Part shown: positions 1-8,077 of the stretch, piece after piece | Layout of the letters: every line of letters begins with the position of its first letter | How positions within the stretch are numbered: position 1 is the first letter of the stretch | Notes under the pieces: generated by a model | What the model was told of the DNA's origin: nothing | The model's input: only the letters and a program-made list of their open reading frames with translations | Databases searched by the model: none | Program-made: the position numbers and the translations under genes | NCBI GenBank assembly: GCA_003139615.1 | Contig: PLJH01000053.1 | Coordinates: forward strand, 1 to 35,420 | Length of the DNA stretch: 35,420 nt | Direction: 5' to 3' | Origin: Alphaproteobacteria bacterium | GTDB taxonomy: Bacteria; Pseudomonadota; Alphaproteobacteria; Micropepsales; Micropepsaceae

Positions 1-181
1 ACCACGCAATGGGACACGATCGAGACACACCGGGAGACGCCGTTCGGACTGACTGCCAGCGCCCACCAAATAGTCAAACTTTTCAGAAGTCTTCCCGCGA
101 CGTTCCGGTTCGCGGTGCGACAGCTGTTGGAACTGATTTGTGTCCCTGACGTTGCGCTAAGGCACCACTTGGGGGACTCAC

Positions 182-262
182 ATGCGTTCGGCCCTGCTTT
201 GGCTTATCGGCGTTCCTATTCCGATCATCATCATCTTGTGGCTTTTCACCGGCCACGCCTGA
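182..262 (+). CDS. 26-residue single-span membrane peptide
   Basis: The ATG at 182 opens a 26-codon frame ending in TGA at 260-262. It follows a GGGGGA ribosome-binding site about five bases upstream. The peptide starts MRSALLWLIGVPIPIIIILW and ends LFTGHA, so it is one hydrophobic helix with a central PIP motif, an N-terminal Arg and a polar C-terminus. Very similar short peptides (pattern WLIGxPIPIIIL, ending FTGH) are familiar as hypothetical proteins across Proteobacteria. This is recalled family knowledge, not a search. It would be inserted in the inner membrane; its function is unknown. It ends 40 bp before the next membrane-protein gene and may share a transcript with it. Standard gene callers would usually miss it because of its length. 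Confidence 0.75.
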   Translation: MRSALLWLIGVPIPIIIILWLFTGHA

Positions 263-302
263 CAGGCTTCATCTTCCACATCGTATTTCGAGGAATCGAC
301 AG

Positions 303-1478
303 ATGGCCGAGACAGTCGTGATTGCAGAAGAGGCGGCGGAAAACACGGGCTACCGGTTTTCCTGGGGTTTGGCGATTGCAGGCGGCGTCGCTGCGACGGC
401 GGTCACCTTCTTTCTGTTGACGCTCGGCGCGGGCTTCGGGCTGCTGCTGGTTCACCCCGTCACGCACACCGGTCCTTCTTTGCCGGCCTTCCTGACGGGA
501 GGCGCAATCTATTTCTTCGTCGCGCAGGCGTTCGGCTTCGCCGTCGGCGGACATCTCACCGGGCGCCTGCTGGGTCCCATCGTGGAAAGCGGCATTCAGG
601 AGGAGTTCCGCGCCGGCGCGCATGGGTTCGTGGCCTGGGCCGTTGCAATACTGGCAACGCTCACAGTCGTGGCGATCGTTGGAATGTCGTCTGCCGGCAC
701 GGGCGCGACCACGTCCGCGCTGTATGGCATTGCGCCGGCGGATACCGGCGATGCGAAGACTACGGCCGGCATGTCGTCGGCAGCCTCTTATCTTGTCGAT
801 GTTCTTTTCCGTCCGGGCGCCAATGCAACGGCTGCATCGATTGCACCCCAGTTTCCCACGCGAGCCGCAGACGAGGAGTATGCCCCCGCGCCGCGCGCCA
901 TTTTGATCGACCAGCAAACGACTGTACCCCAAACACCGGATTCCGAAGCATCTCCCGCGACGTCGGCGCCGGCACAATTGAACAATCAGACGACCGACGA
1001 ACAAAGTGCGCCGAACGCTTCGCCCGGAGCTTCACAGCCGTCGCAGACGAACAGCGCAACGCCTTATTCGGACGTTCAGAGCCCGGCGCCTGCCCAGCCG
1101 GTTGAGTCTGGAACGATCGCGCCGCCGCCCGCTCCCGCCATGGCCCTCGCAACGCCCGATCCGCGCGGCGAGGCGCGCCGGATTCTGGAGGCCAGCGTGT
1201 TGCGTGGCGAAGAGATGACGCCGGACGATCACAACCGTCTCATCGCACTTGTTACCGCACAGGCGGGCATTCCAAACACGCAAGCCGCCGCCCGCATCGA
1301 CCAGATGATGGCCAACATCCAGGCGAAGACAAAACGCGCCGCGGATATCGCGCGCAAGGCTGCGAGCTACGCCAGCCTGTGGATCGCGTTGTCGCTGTTG
1401 TTTGGTGCCGTCGTGGCCGTGTTCGCAGCCACCAGCGCGCGACTGGAAGACGATCGCGACGCAATTCGAGTCAGGTGA
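303..1478 (+). CDS. hypothetical membrane protein with Pro/Ala/Gln-rich linker
   Basis: This is a 391-residue protein with an AGGAA ribosome-binding site just before the ATG. Three hydrophobic segments lie in the N-terminal third, at about residues 20-48, 58-85 and 105-130. A long low-complexity region rich in Pro, Ala, Ser, Thr and Gln follows (about 190-285). Then comes a charged helical stretch (about 285-355) and a fourth membrane segment at about 357-378, just before a charged tail. The N-terminal glycine-rich helices resemble membrane proteins of unknown function found in Rhizobiales, some annotated loosely as PhnA-like, but I do not recognise a defined family. The linker could span the periplasm between the helix bundle and the last helix. 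The gene lies 40 bp downstream of the 26-residue peptide gene. Confidence 0.85.
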   Translation: MAETVVIAEEAAENTGYRFSWGLAIAGGVAATAVTFFLLTLGAGFGLLLVHPVTHTGPSLPAFLTGGAIYFFVAQAFGFAVGGHLTGRLLGPIVESGIQEEFRAGAHGFVAWAVAILATLTVVAIVGMSSAGTGATTSALYGIAPADTGDAKTTAGMSSAASYLVDVLFRPGANATAASIAPQFPTRAADEEYAPAPRAILIDQQTTVPQTPDSEASPATSAPAQLNNQTTDEQSAPNASPGASQPSQTNSATPYSDVQSPAPAQPVESGTIAPPPAPAMALATPDPRGEARRILEASVLRGEEMTPDDHNRLIALVTAQAGIPNTQAAARIDQMMANIQAKTKRAADIARKAASYASLWIALSLLFGAVVAVFAATSARLEDDRDAIRVR

Positions 1479-1721
1479 AGGTGAGGTTCCGCACCCGAAT
1501 GGAATAAAAGTGCCAAGAGCAACTGTCCCTGTGGATTAAAGCGTTGCCATCATAGTAGTCGGCCAACAAGTCGGAATGACGCCCCTGTTACAGGAAATTT
1601 TGCTTCCGAAATCGATCTACGCCAACGCCGCCCGCGAGGGGCGCGACACCTCTTAAATGTAGGCTGACTTTTCCATCCTCCGTTCGGCATGTTAGCGTCG
1701 GCCGTCCTGGGGGAGATCGTC

Positions 1722-3449
1722 ATGTATCGCTATTATGCTATCGCGCTTTTTCTGGTTCTTGCAGGTTCGACCAGCGCAAGCGCAACACCCATCTATGACG
1801 TCGTCATCCGCAACGGAACGATTTACGACGGTTCGGGCGGGTCGCCCTTCGTGGCCGATGTCGCGATAAACGGCGACCGTATCGCTGCGATCGCGCCGCA
1901 CATTGACGGAAGCGGCCGCACGGAAGTCGATGCGCGCGGCAAGGCCGTGTCGCCGGGCTTCATCAACATGCTTGCCCATCCTGAAGAGAGCCTGATCGCC
2001 GACGGCCGCGGTCTCTCCGATCTCGCGCAAGGCGTCACGCTCGAAGTGATCGGCGAGGACTCGATGGGCCCGCTGACGCCGGAAATGATACGGCTGGGCG
2101 AAGAGCGCCAGAGCGACATCAAATACAAAATCACCTGGACGACGCTGGGCGGCTATCTCGACATGCTTCAGAAAAAGGGCATCTCGCCCAACGTCGCGTC
2201 GTTCGTCGGCGCGGGCACCGTCCGCACCAATCTGCTGTGCGAAGCAGACGTGCAGCCCACACTAGCGCAGCTCGAAGCGATGCAAGGCCTCGTCAAACAG
2301 GCGATGGAAGAGGGCGCGCTGGGTCTCACCGACGCGCTGATCTATTCGCCCAATACTTACGCCAAGACGCCCGAGCTCATCGCGCTCGCGAAAGTTTCGG
2401 CGAAGTGCGGCGGCATTTATATCGCCCATCTCCGCAGCGAAGGAGACCGGCTGGAAGAAGGCGTGCAGGAGAGCATCGACATAGCAGAGGCGTCCGGCGC
2501 GCCCGCCGAGATCTATCATTTCAAGCAGGCCGGCCGCGACAGCTGGCCGAAGCTGGACAAGGTCGTCGCGATGATCAACGCCGCCCGCGCTCGCGGTACG
2601 CGCATCACAGCCAACATGTACACTTATACGGCGGGCGCCACCGGTCTCGATGCGGCGATGCCTTCCTGGGTGCAGGATGGCGGGTTGGAGAAATGGATCG
2701 CGCGGCTGAAAGACCCCGCCATTCGCGCGCGCGTCAAAGCGGAGATGCTGGATGCGCATCCCAAGACCTGGGAAAATATCTATGCCGGTGCGGGGCCAGA
2801 GGGCACGCTGCTGCTCGCGTTCAAGAATCCCAAGTTGAAACCGCTCGCCGGCAAGACCTTGGCCGAAGTCGCGAAGATGCGGGGCGAGAGCCCCGAGGAT
2901 ACCGCGATCGATCTTGTCATCGAAGACGGCTCGCGGGTAGGCGTCGCTTATTTCCTGATGAGCGAAGACAGTGTTCGCCGCGAGGTGGCGCTGCCGTGGA
3001 TGAGCTTCGGCTCGGACGAGGCCGCGCCTGCGCCGGAAGGCGTGTTCCTGCTCGCGAAAAGCCACCCGCGCGCCTACGGGAATTTTGCGCGCCTGCTGGG
3101 GAAATATGTGCGGGAGAACCACGATCTGACCTTGCAGGATGCCGTGCATCGCCTGTCGGGCTTTCCGGCGCAGAATCTGTCGCTTGCAGATCGGGGGCTC
3201 TTGAAGGCCGGCTATTACGCCGACGTCGTCGTGTTCGATCCGAACACGATCGCCGACCGCGCGACCTATGCCGTGCCGGATCAACTGGCCGTGGGCGTGG
3301 AGGACGTTCTGGTGAATGGCGGTTTTGCGTTCAAGGACGGCAAACCGACGGGAGCCTCCACCGGCCGCGTCGTGCGTGGCCGCGCCTGGACGGGCGCGAC
3401 TGGCGGCGGCTGCCGCGCCTCGGCCTCCGATTGGTCCTGGAGCAAGTGA
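1722..3449 (+). CDS. exported amidohydrolase, D-aminoacylase (N-acyl-D-amino-acid deacylase) type
   Basis: The protein is 575 residues. The start at 1722 is preferred over an upstream in-frame ATG at 1689 because a GGGGGA site precedes it and a clean signal peptide (residues 1-21, ending SASA) follows. The composite amidohydrolase architecture is clear: an N-terminal beta-sandwich starting YDVVIRNGTIYDGSGG, the SPGFIN turn, a TIM barrel with AHLRSEG and IYHFKQAG histidine motifs, a GSDEAA aspartate near the end of the barrel, and a C-terminal LKAGYYADVVVFDP sandwich strand. The family hydrolyses N-acyl-D-amino acids or related amides. The usual first metal motif HxH is degenerate here (L84-A85-H86), and the Cys of the GNCG motif is replaced in GEDS. 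Substrate and metal content are therefore uncertain. It probably acts in the periplasm. Confidence 0.85.
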   Translation: MYRYYAIALFLVLAGSTSASATPIYDVVIRNGTIYDGSGGSPFVADVAINGDRIAAIAPHIDGSGRTEVDARGKAVSPGFINMLAHPEESLIADGRGLSDLAQGVTLEVIGEDSMGPLTPEMIRLGEERQSDIKYKITWTTLGGYLDMLQKKGISPNVASFVGAGTVRTNLLCEADVQPTLAQLEAMQGLVKQAMEEGALGLTDALIYSPNTYAKTPELIALAKVSAKCGGIYIAHLRSEGDRLEEGVQESIDIAEASGAPAEIYHFKQAGRDSWPKLDKVVAMINAARARGTRITANMYTYTAGATGLDAAMPSWVQDGGLEKWIARLKDPAIRARVKAEMLDAHPKTWENIYAGAGPEGTLLLAFKNPKLKPLAGKTLAEVAKMRGESPEDTAIDLVIEDGSRVGVAYFLMSEDSVRREVALPWMSFGSDEAAPAPEGVFLLAKSHPRAYGNFARLLGKYVRENHDLTLQDAVHRLSGFPAQNLSLADRGLLKAGYYADVVVFDPNTIADRATYAVPDQLAVGVEDVLVNGGFAFKDGKPTGASTGRVVRGRAWTGATGGGCRASASDWSWSK

Positions 3450-3476
3450 AATTGCCGCCCAGAGGGCAGGAGTTTC

Positions 3477-4490
3477 GTGAAACAACTTCTGATGATTGCG
3501 CCTTTTCTTCTGATGAGCGGTCTGGGAACCGATATTGCGGACGCGGCCGATTCTCCGGCGACGTATACCTATAACTGCAAAACCGACGCCGAAATTCCAC
3601 AGGCGCAGCGGGATGCGATCAATAAAGTCGCGATGGATTTTGTGACTGCCTCGCAAAGCTCCCATCCAGAAACCGCCTTCGCAATGCCCACTTCAGCCGT
3701 CCAGGAAACTACATCGGCCGACAAGCTCGCCGCAGAATTTGCATCGCATATCGACCAATCCGACCCCTACAAGAATTTGAAGGTCGACCACTCGTATCTC
3801 ATTTCGACCACAGGCGGCGGATCGGAAGTGAGAGCTATTTGTAGTTCGGTACACGGTAGGGACTCAGTGTCCGTTCAAATCAAGACAGGGCTTACCCAGG
3901 CTCATGTTTTGATCTCGGGGCAGACTCGCAACAACAGTTCAGCATTTACGCTGTGGCTACTGCCGGAGGGCAATTTATGGCGCGTACAAGTTTTTCATGT
4001 CGGGGATTCCACGATGGTCGGTCGATCTGCAGGCGATCTTCTGGAACTGGCTCGTAAGCAACGAGACGCGGGTCACGCTTTCAACGCGACCATGTTGTAC
4101 ATTGGTGCGGCTAGTTTGTCAGATTGGGGGCCGGTCTTTCAGCCAGACATCGCGCAGACAATTGACGAAGAATCCAAGGGATTGGTGCTTCCAATCGAAT
4201 TTCAGCAAACTCCGCCGATGACTTGGAAAATGAACGGCATAGAATTCAAGGTCGATAAGGTTGAAATTCTCGGCGTTGATGGAAAAATCGGATTGGCGTT
4301 CGATCTACCTTTGGCAGCATGGACCGGTGACGAAGACGCCGACAAGCGGAATCACGCATTCTTGGACGCGTTCATTGCTTCGCACCCCGACTATTCTTCT
4401 GCTTTCGGTTTTCTCGTGGCCAAGGCCCAAAAGCCAGACGGCTCCGGCGGTTTCGCGAGTGTCTATGAGGTGGGTAAGGGTTACGATTGA
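3477..4490 (+). CDS. secreted protein of unknown family
   Basis: The protein is 337 residues and starts at GTG 3477, with GGAG four bases upstream and 27 bp after the amidohydrolase stop. A signal peptide covers about residues 1-23 (MKQLLMIAPFLLMSGLG, then DIADA). The mature part begins with an NCKTDAEIP segment and has alternating beta and helix character, with no motif I recognise. Its C-terminal half contains a WKMNGIEFKVDKVEILG strand pair. Codon use is visibly more AT-rich than the flanking genes from about 3600 to 4490, which hints at a more recent arrival or relaxed selection. The gene may be cotranscribed with the amidohydrolase. No function is proposed. Confidence 0.75.
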   Translation: MKQLLMIAPFLLMSGLGTDIADAADSPATYTYNCKTDAEIPQAQRDAINKVAMDFVTASQSSHPETAFAMPTSAVQETTSADKLAAEFASHIDQSDPYKNLKVDHSYLISTTGGGSEVRAICSSVHGRDSVSVQIKTGLTQAHVLISGQTRNNSSAFTLWLLPEGNLWRVQVFHVGDSTMVGRSAGDLLELARKQRDAGHAFNATMLYIGAASLSDWGPVFQPDIAQTIDEESKGLVLPIEFQQTPPMTWKMNGIEFKVDKVEILGVDGKIGLAFDLPLAAWTGDEDADKRNHAFLDAFIASHPDYSSAFGFLVAKAQKPDGSGGFASVYEVGKGYD

Positions 4491-4602
4491 ATTTCACCGG
4501 GCTGCCCTACCGAGAACCTATCCAGACGATTTTCGATCGTATCGGCGTAAGCCGCCGAAAATACGTTGCAAGTGCAATAAAAGTAGCTTGCTCGATATCC
4601 GA

Positions 4603-6048
4603 TTACACTTCTGCGTGCGGCAATCGCATCGTTTTCACCAAGGTCTTCATCCACGCGTAGGACGCCTTGGTTGTCCGTACACCTGTCTTGCGGTCCATTG
4701 CGCACAGGCCGAATTTCGCGGTGAAGCCCTGGTCCCATTCCCAATTGTCGACGAGGGTCCAAACGAAATAGCCGCCGATGGGCGAGCCTTTTTCCATCGC
4801 GAGCTTCACGACTTCCAGATGGCGGCGCAGATAGTCGATGCGGAATTTGTCGTTGGGGACGGCCGACGCTTTCATGCTCAATGGATCGGAGCAGCCGTTC
4901 TCCGTGACCAGCACATGCGGATTGCCGTAGTCGTCGCGCAGACGCGTGAGCATCTCGCCGAGGCCGGACGGATCGATCTCGCGGCCGAACGCATCGAGCT
5001 CGACGCCTTTGGGCGGCAGGCCGGGGCCGATATAGGAGGGATTGGTCTTGTCGAATTTGATATAGGTCGGCGAATAATAATTGACGCCCAGGAAATCGAT
5101 CGGCTGGCGCGTGATCGCCACGTCGCCGTCTTTCACGAACGGTCCCACGATCAATTGTGCGGCCCAGGGATAATTGCCGCGCAACAGCGGATCGAGATAG
5201 GCGCCGTTCCACAGCGCATCGAAAGCGCGCGCGGGCAGGATGTTCATTATATCCCAGACCGAACCCGCGGCCCGCGACGGCGCAAGCGCCATGGTCGTGC
5301 CGATGGTGAGGCCGCCGCGCGCAGCGCGCAGCGCCTGGATCGCGAGGCCCTGCCCGAGATTCTGGTGATGCGTCACGGGCCCCAGCAGTTTGCCGTCTTT
5401 GAGCCCTGGCGCCTGCGTGCCCAGAAGATGACCCACGACGGTGTGAACGGCGGCTTCGTTGAGAATGATGAAATTCTTGAGCCGGTCGCCCAGCTGATGC
5501 GCCACGAGCGCGCTGTAATCCGCGAGGCGCTTCGGCGTGTCCCGCGACGCCCAGCCGCCTTTTTCGAACAGGGCCTGCGGCAGGTCCCAATGGAACAAGG
5601 TCGCATAAGGTTCGATGTTCTTCGCCAGCAGCGCGTCGACAAGGCGGCGATAATAATCGAGGCCCTTCTGGTTCACCGCGCCCGCACCTTCCGGCAGCAT
5701 GCGCGACCAGGAGATCGAAAAGCGATAGGCGCCGAATCCGGCGCCATCGAGCAGCGCGACATCGTCCATGTAACGGCGATAGGAGTCGGTCGCGACGGAC
5801 GCGTTGGAGCCGTCTGCGATATGCGCCGGATTGCCCCCGAACACATCCCAGATGCTGGGGCCGCGCCCGTCGACATCGAGCGCGCCTTCGATCTGGAATG
5901 CCGAGGTGGCAGCACCCCATTTGAAGCCGGACGGGAATTGCCGCGATGCCGGTTGCTGCGTGCCCATGGGGCCGCAGGCGGCAGTCGCAGCCAAGCCCGC
6001 GCCGGCCATCAACGGCGCCAAAGCCCTGCGGCTGATGTTGTTGTCCAT
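4603..6048 (-). CDS. exported family 1 glycoside hydrolase (beta-glucosidase/beta-galactosidase type)
   Basis: The protein is 481 residues, a normal length for GH1 plus a leader. The start at 6048 is chosen because AGGGTGGGGA precedes it and because residues 1-25 form a Tat-like leader (SRRAL, hydrophobic stretch, then AAC). GH1 marks appear in order: FKWGAATSAFQIEGA (about 42-56), a subsite -1 LFHWDLP stretch (about 151-157), the acid/base Glu198 in LNEA, NYYSPTYI (about 323-330), the nucleophile Glu383 in VTENG, and a WTLVDNWEW aglycone loop (about 430-438). Both catalytic glutamates are present. The Pro that normally follows the acid/base Glu (NEP) is Ala here. The enzyme should release sugars from beta-glycosides, probably in the periplasm. 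It lies 67 bp downstream of the esterase gene, in a run with galT and a transporter. Confidence 0.93.
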   Translation of the reverse strand: MDNNISRRALAPLMAGAGLAATAACGPMGTQQPASRQFPSGFKWGAATSAFQIEGALDVDGRGPSIWDVFGGNPAHIADGSNASVATDSYRRYMDDVALLDGAGFGAYRFSISWSRMLPEGAGAVNQKGLDYYRRLVDALLAKNIEPYATLFHWDLPQALFEKGGWASRDTPKRLADYSALVAHQLGDRLKNFIILNEAAVHTVVGHLLGTQAPGLKDGKLLGPVTHHQNLGQGLAIQALRAARGGLTIGTTMALAPSRAAGSVWDIMNILPARAFDALWNGAYLDPLLRGNYPWAAQLIVGPFVKDGDVAITRQPIDFLGVNYYSPTYIKFDKTNPSYIGPGLPPKGVELDAFGREIDPSGLGEMLTRLRDDYGNPHVLVTENGCSDPLSMKASAVPNDKFRIDYLRRHLEVVKLAMEKGSPIGGYFVWTLVDNWEWDQGFTAKFGLCAMDRKTGVRTTKASYAWMKTLVKTMRLPHAEV

Positions 6049-6115
6049 TATCCCCACCCTCGGTCTTGTTGTCCCGCGAGTGTGGGGGAGAACGGTTCCG
6101 GCTTTCAAGCGGGCG

Positions 6116-7075
6116 TCAGGAACGCGCGAAAACCTTTGCCAGCGCGTTGCCGTAGTCGCGGCCGAACGCTTGGGCGACTTGCGAATCGACGATGATGTCG
6201 AACGCGTGAAACGCGCCCGGATAGACATGCAATTCGGTCGGCACGCCCGCGCGGATGAGGCGGCGCGCATAGTCGAGGTCCTCCTCGAGGAAAAGATCGA
6301 GCGCACCGGTGGCGATGAAGGCGGGCGGTAACCCGCGAAAATCTTCGAGGCGCGCGGCTGCCGCGTAAGGCGATACGTCTTTGCCGCCGGGCGCGCGGCC
6401 GAGATAAGAGCGCCAGCCATAATCGTTACTCGCCCGCGTCCACACGAATTCGCCGACATAAGGATGCTCATAGGCGGTGCACGAGCGATCGTCGAGCATG
6501 GGATAGACGAGCATCTGACAGGCAATGGGTGCGGCGCCGCGATCGCGCGCGAAGATGGCGAGAGCCGCTGTCAATCCGCCGCCCGCGCTTTCGCCGCCAA
6601 TCACGATGCGCTTGGTGTCGATGCCGAGCGCCTTCGCATTCGCGGTCACCCATTGAAACGCCGCGAAGCAATCTTCGATCGGCCCTGGAAACGGCGTTTC
6701 CGGTGCGAGGCGATAATCGACCGAGATGACGACCGCCCGATATGTCTTGGCGATTTCGATGGAGGCCGCCTGACGAAGTTCGGGTGTCCCCAATATCAGT
6801 CCGCCGCCATGGATGTGAAAAAAGACGGGCAGCAATCCATCGGCCTTGGCCGGCCGATAGATCGCGACGCGCACCGGCGGCGCGCCGGCAGGCCCGGGAA
6901 CGCGCTCCTCGGAAATCGCGATGCCGTCCACGGGCGGCAGTTCCAGCTGCAGCTTCGCGAATTCCTGCATCAAAGCGCGGATCTGCGGCAGGGTCTCGGC
7001 CGTGAACTCCGGGAAAACCGGAAGGGCTTCGAGGCCCGCCACAAGTTCGCGGTCGAGCAGATAACGCGATGACAT
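6116..7075 (-). CDS. alpha/beta hydrolase, hormone-sensitive lipase family esterase
   Basis: The protein is 319 residues and starts at 7075 behind an AGAGGAA site. It has the hallmarks of the HSL (family IV) esterases: the oxyanion-hole HGGG at residues 89-92, the nucleophile Ser163 in GGESAGG, the acid Asp260 in GALD, and the base His290 in GAFHAF. The DYRLAPETPFP stretch (about 120-130) is also typical. There is no signal peptide, so it should be cytoplasmic and act on short acyl esters; the natural substrate is unknown. It is placed between a GH1 glycosidase and a DMT transporter on the same strand, so deacetylation of imported glycosides is a reasonable but unproven role. A short palindrome lies immediately upstream. 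Confidence 0.92.
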   Translation of the reverse strand: MSSRYLLDRELVAGLEALPVFPEFTAETLPQIRALMQEFAKLQLELPPVDGIAISEERVPGPAGAPPVRVAIYRPAKADGLLPVFFHIHGGGLILGTPELRQAASIEIAKTYRAVVISVDYRLAPETPFPGPIEDCFAAFQWVTANAKALGIDTKRIVIGGESAGGGLTAALAIFARDRGAAPIACQMLVYPMLDDRSCTAYEHPYVGEFVWTRASNDYGWRSYLGRAPGGKDVSPYAAAARLEDFRGLPPAFIATGALDLFLEEDLDYARRLIRAGVPTELHVYPGAFHAFDIIVDSQVAQAFGRDYGNALAKVFARS

Positions 7076-7105
7076 GGGTGCATTCCTCTATTTGCAGTCG
7101 CATGA

Positions 7106-7123
7106 TGCACGACTTGTCGTGCA
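7106..7123. promoter_or_regulatory. perfect 8-2-8 inverted repeat upstream of the esterase gene
   Basis: TGCACGAC and GTCGTGCA are exact reverse complements separated by TT. The element sits in the 87-bp gap between the DMT transporter stop and the esterase start, about 30 bp before the esterase ATG. There is no following T-run on the transcribed (minus) strand, so an operator for a dimeric repressor is more likely than an intrinsic terminator. The cognate regulator is not in the window. Confidence 0.45.
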
Positions 7124-7162
7124 ACGATCCAGCGCAATCTTCCCGGGCCGCACGCGCGGAGA

Positions 7163-8077
7163 TCAGTGTCCCGCCAGATTGATGAGTGCGACGCCTATCG
7201 CGGCGAGGGCGGCGCCTGCACCCTTCTGGGCGAGGTTGCGCCAGGAGAGATATTCATGGCCCAGTTTCGGAAAGAACGCCGTGAGCAGAATGCCGAATGC
7301 GAACACAAAGAGAGTCGTGGTCGAGGAGATGGCAGAGACCAGCGCCACGGGCGCCAGCAGCGACGCGAACCGCACGCTCAATCCGCCGCCCAGATTGATC
7401 AACTCGTTGGCGCCGTTGATGGCAACCACCGGTCCCGGACTCTTTCGGAAGAGGGCCGCGAATTGCTCGCGATAGGCCGGGATCGCGATGATGCCGAGGC
7501 CGAACAGCGCCTCACCCACATAGGTCCAGAAAGTGGTGATCCAGAATTCGTCGCGCACGGCGAACAGCTTGAAGATCACCGAAGAGATGGCGAGCACCGA
7601 TGTGGCGGCGAGCATCAGGAGCACAAGGCGCAGCTTGATGCGTCGAAACCTGAGCGAAGAATCGAGCGACAGGATCAGCGCGCCGCCCAGCAGCAGCGCG
7701 CCGCCGCCGATCTGCTTCCAGGTGAGGACTTCGCCCAACAGCAAATAGGCGAACAGGAATGTGAACAGCGTCGATGATTGAAACAGGGGCGCCACGACCG
7801 AGGCTTCTTCCGACTGGATCGCGCGCAGATAGAAGAGCATCGCGCCCATATAGAGGATGCCGGACACGATCATCACGGCCATGTCGAGCGGGCGCAGCGC
7901 GAACACGCCCGGCACGTAATGCCAGATCGGCGGCAGCATCAGGACGCCGATGAGGGCGGTGAACACCATCAGCACGGCGGTGTCGCTGTTCTGGAAATAG
8001 CGATCGACAAGGTATTTGTCGATGTGGGTGGAGGCGGCCCATAGCACCGGCCCGGCGAAGGCAAAGAGCAGCCACAT
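7163..8077 (-). CDS. EamA/DMT-superfamily transporter
   Basis: This is a 304-residue, almost wholly hydrophobic protein with about ten predicted membrane segments in two five-helix halves, the normal layout for EamA permeases. It starts with WLLFAFAGPVLWAASTHIDKY. A loop with PLFQSSTLFTFLFAYLLLGE, typical of the end of the first EamA repeat, is at about residues 96-115. The ATG at 8077 directly abuts the TAG of galT (8078-8080), so translation is coupled. The family moves small metabolites across the inner membrane, and the substrate cannot be predicted from sequence. The neighbourhood (galT, GH1, esterase) suggests a sugar-related solute, but this is inference only. Confidence 0.9.
   Translation of the reverse strand: MWLLFAFAGPVLWAASTHIDKYLVDRYFQNSDTAVLMVFTALIGVLMLPPIWHYVPGVFALRPLDMAVMIVSGILYMGAMLFYLRAIQSEEASVVAPLFQSSTLFTFLFAYLLLGEVLTWKQIGGGALLLGGALILSLDSSLRFRRIKLRLVLLMLAATSVLAISSVIFKLFAVRDEFWITTFWTYVGEALFGLGIIAIPAYREQFAALFRKSPGPVVAINGANELINLGGGLSVRFASLLAPVALVSAISSTTTLFVFAFGILLTAFFPKLGHEYLSWRNLAQKGAGAALAAIGVALINLAGH

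Noticed and set aside
1-321. Plus-strand frame open from the window edge through 321
   Set aside because: The translation looks random, overlaps the 26-residue peptide gene and the start of the next gene in another frame, and has no ribosome-binding site.
4261-6195. Long plus-strand open frame across the GH1 gene
   Set aside because: Antisense to a glycoside hydrolase with intact catalytic motifs; no family features.
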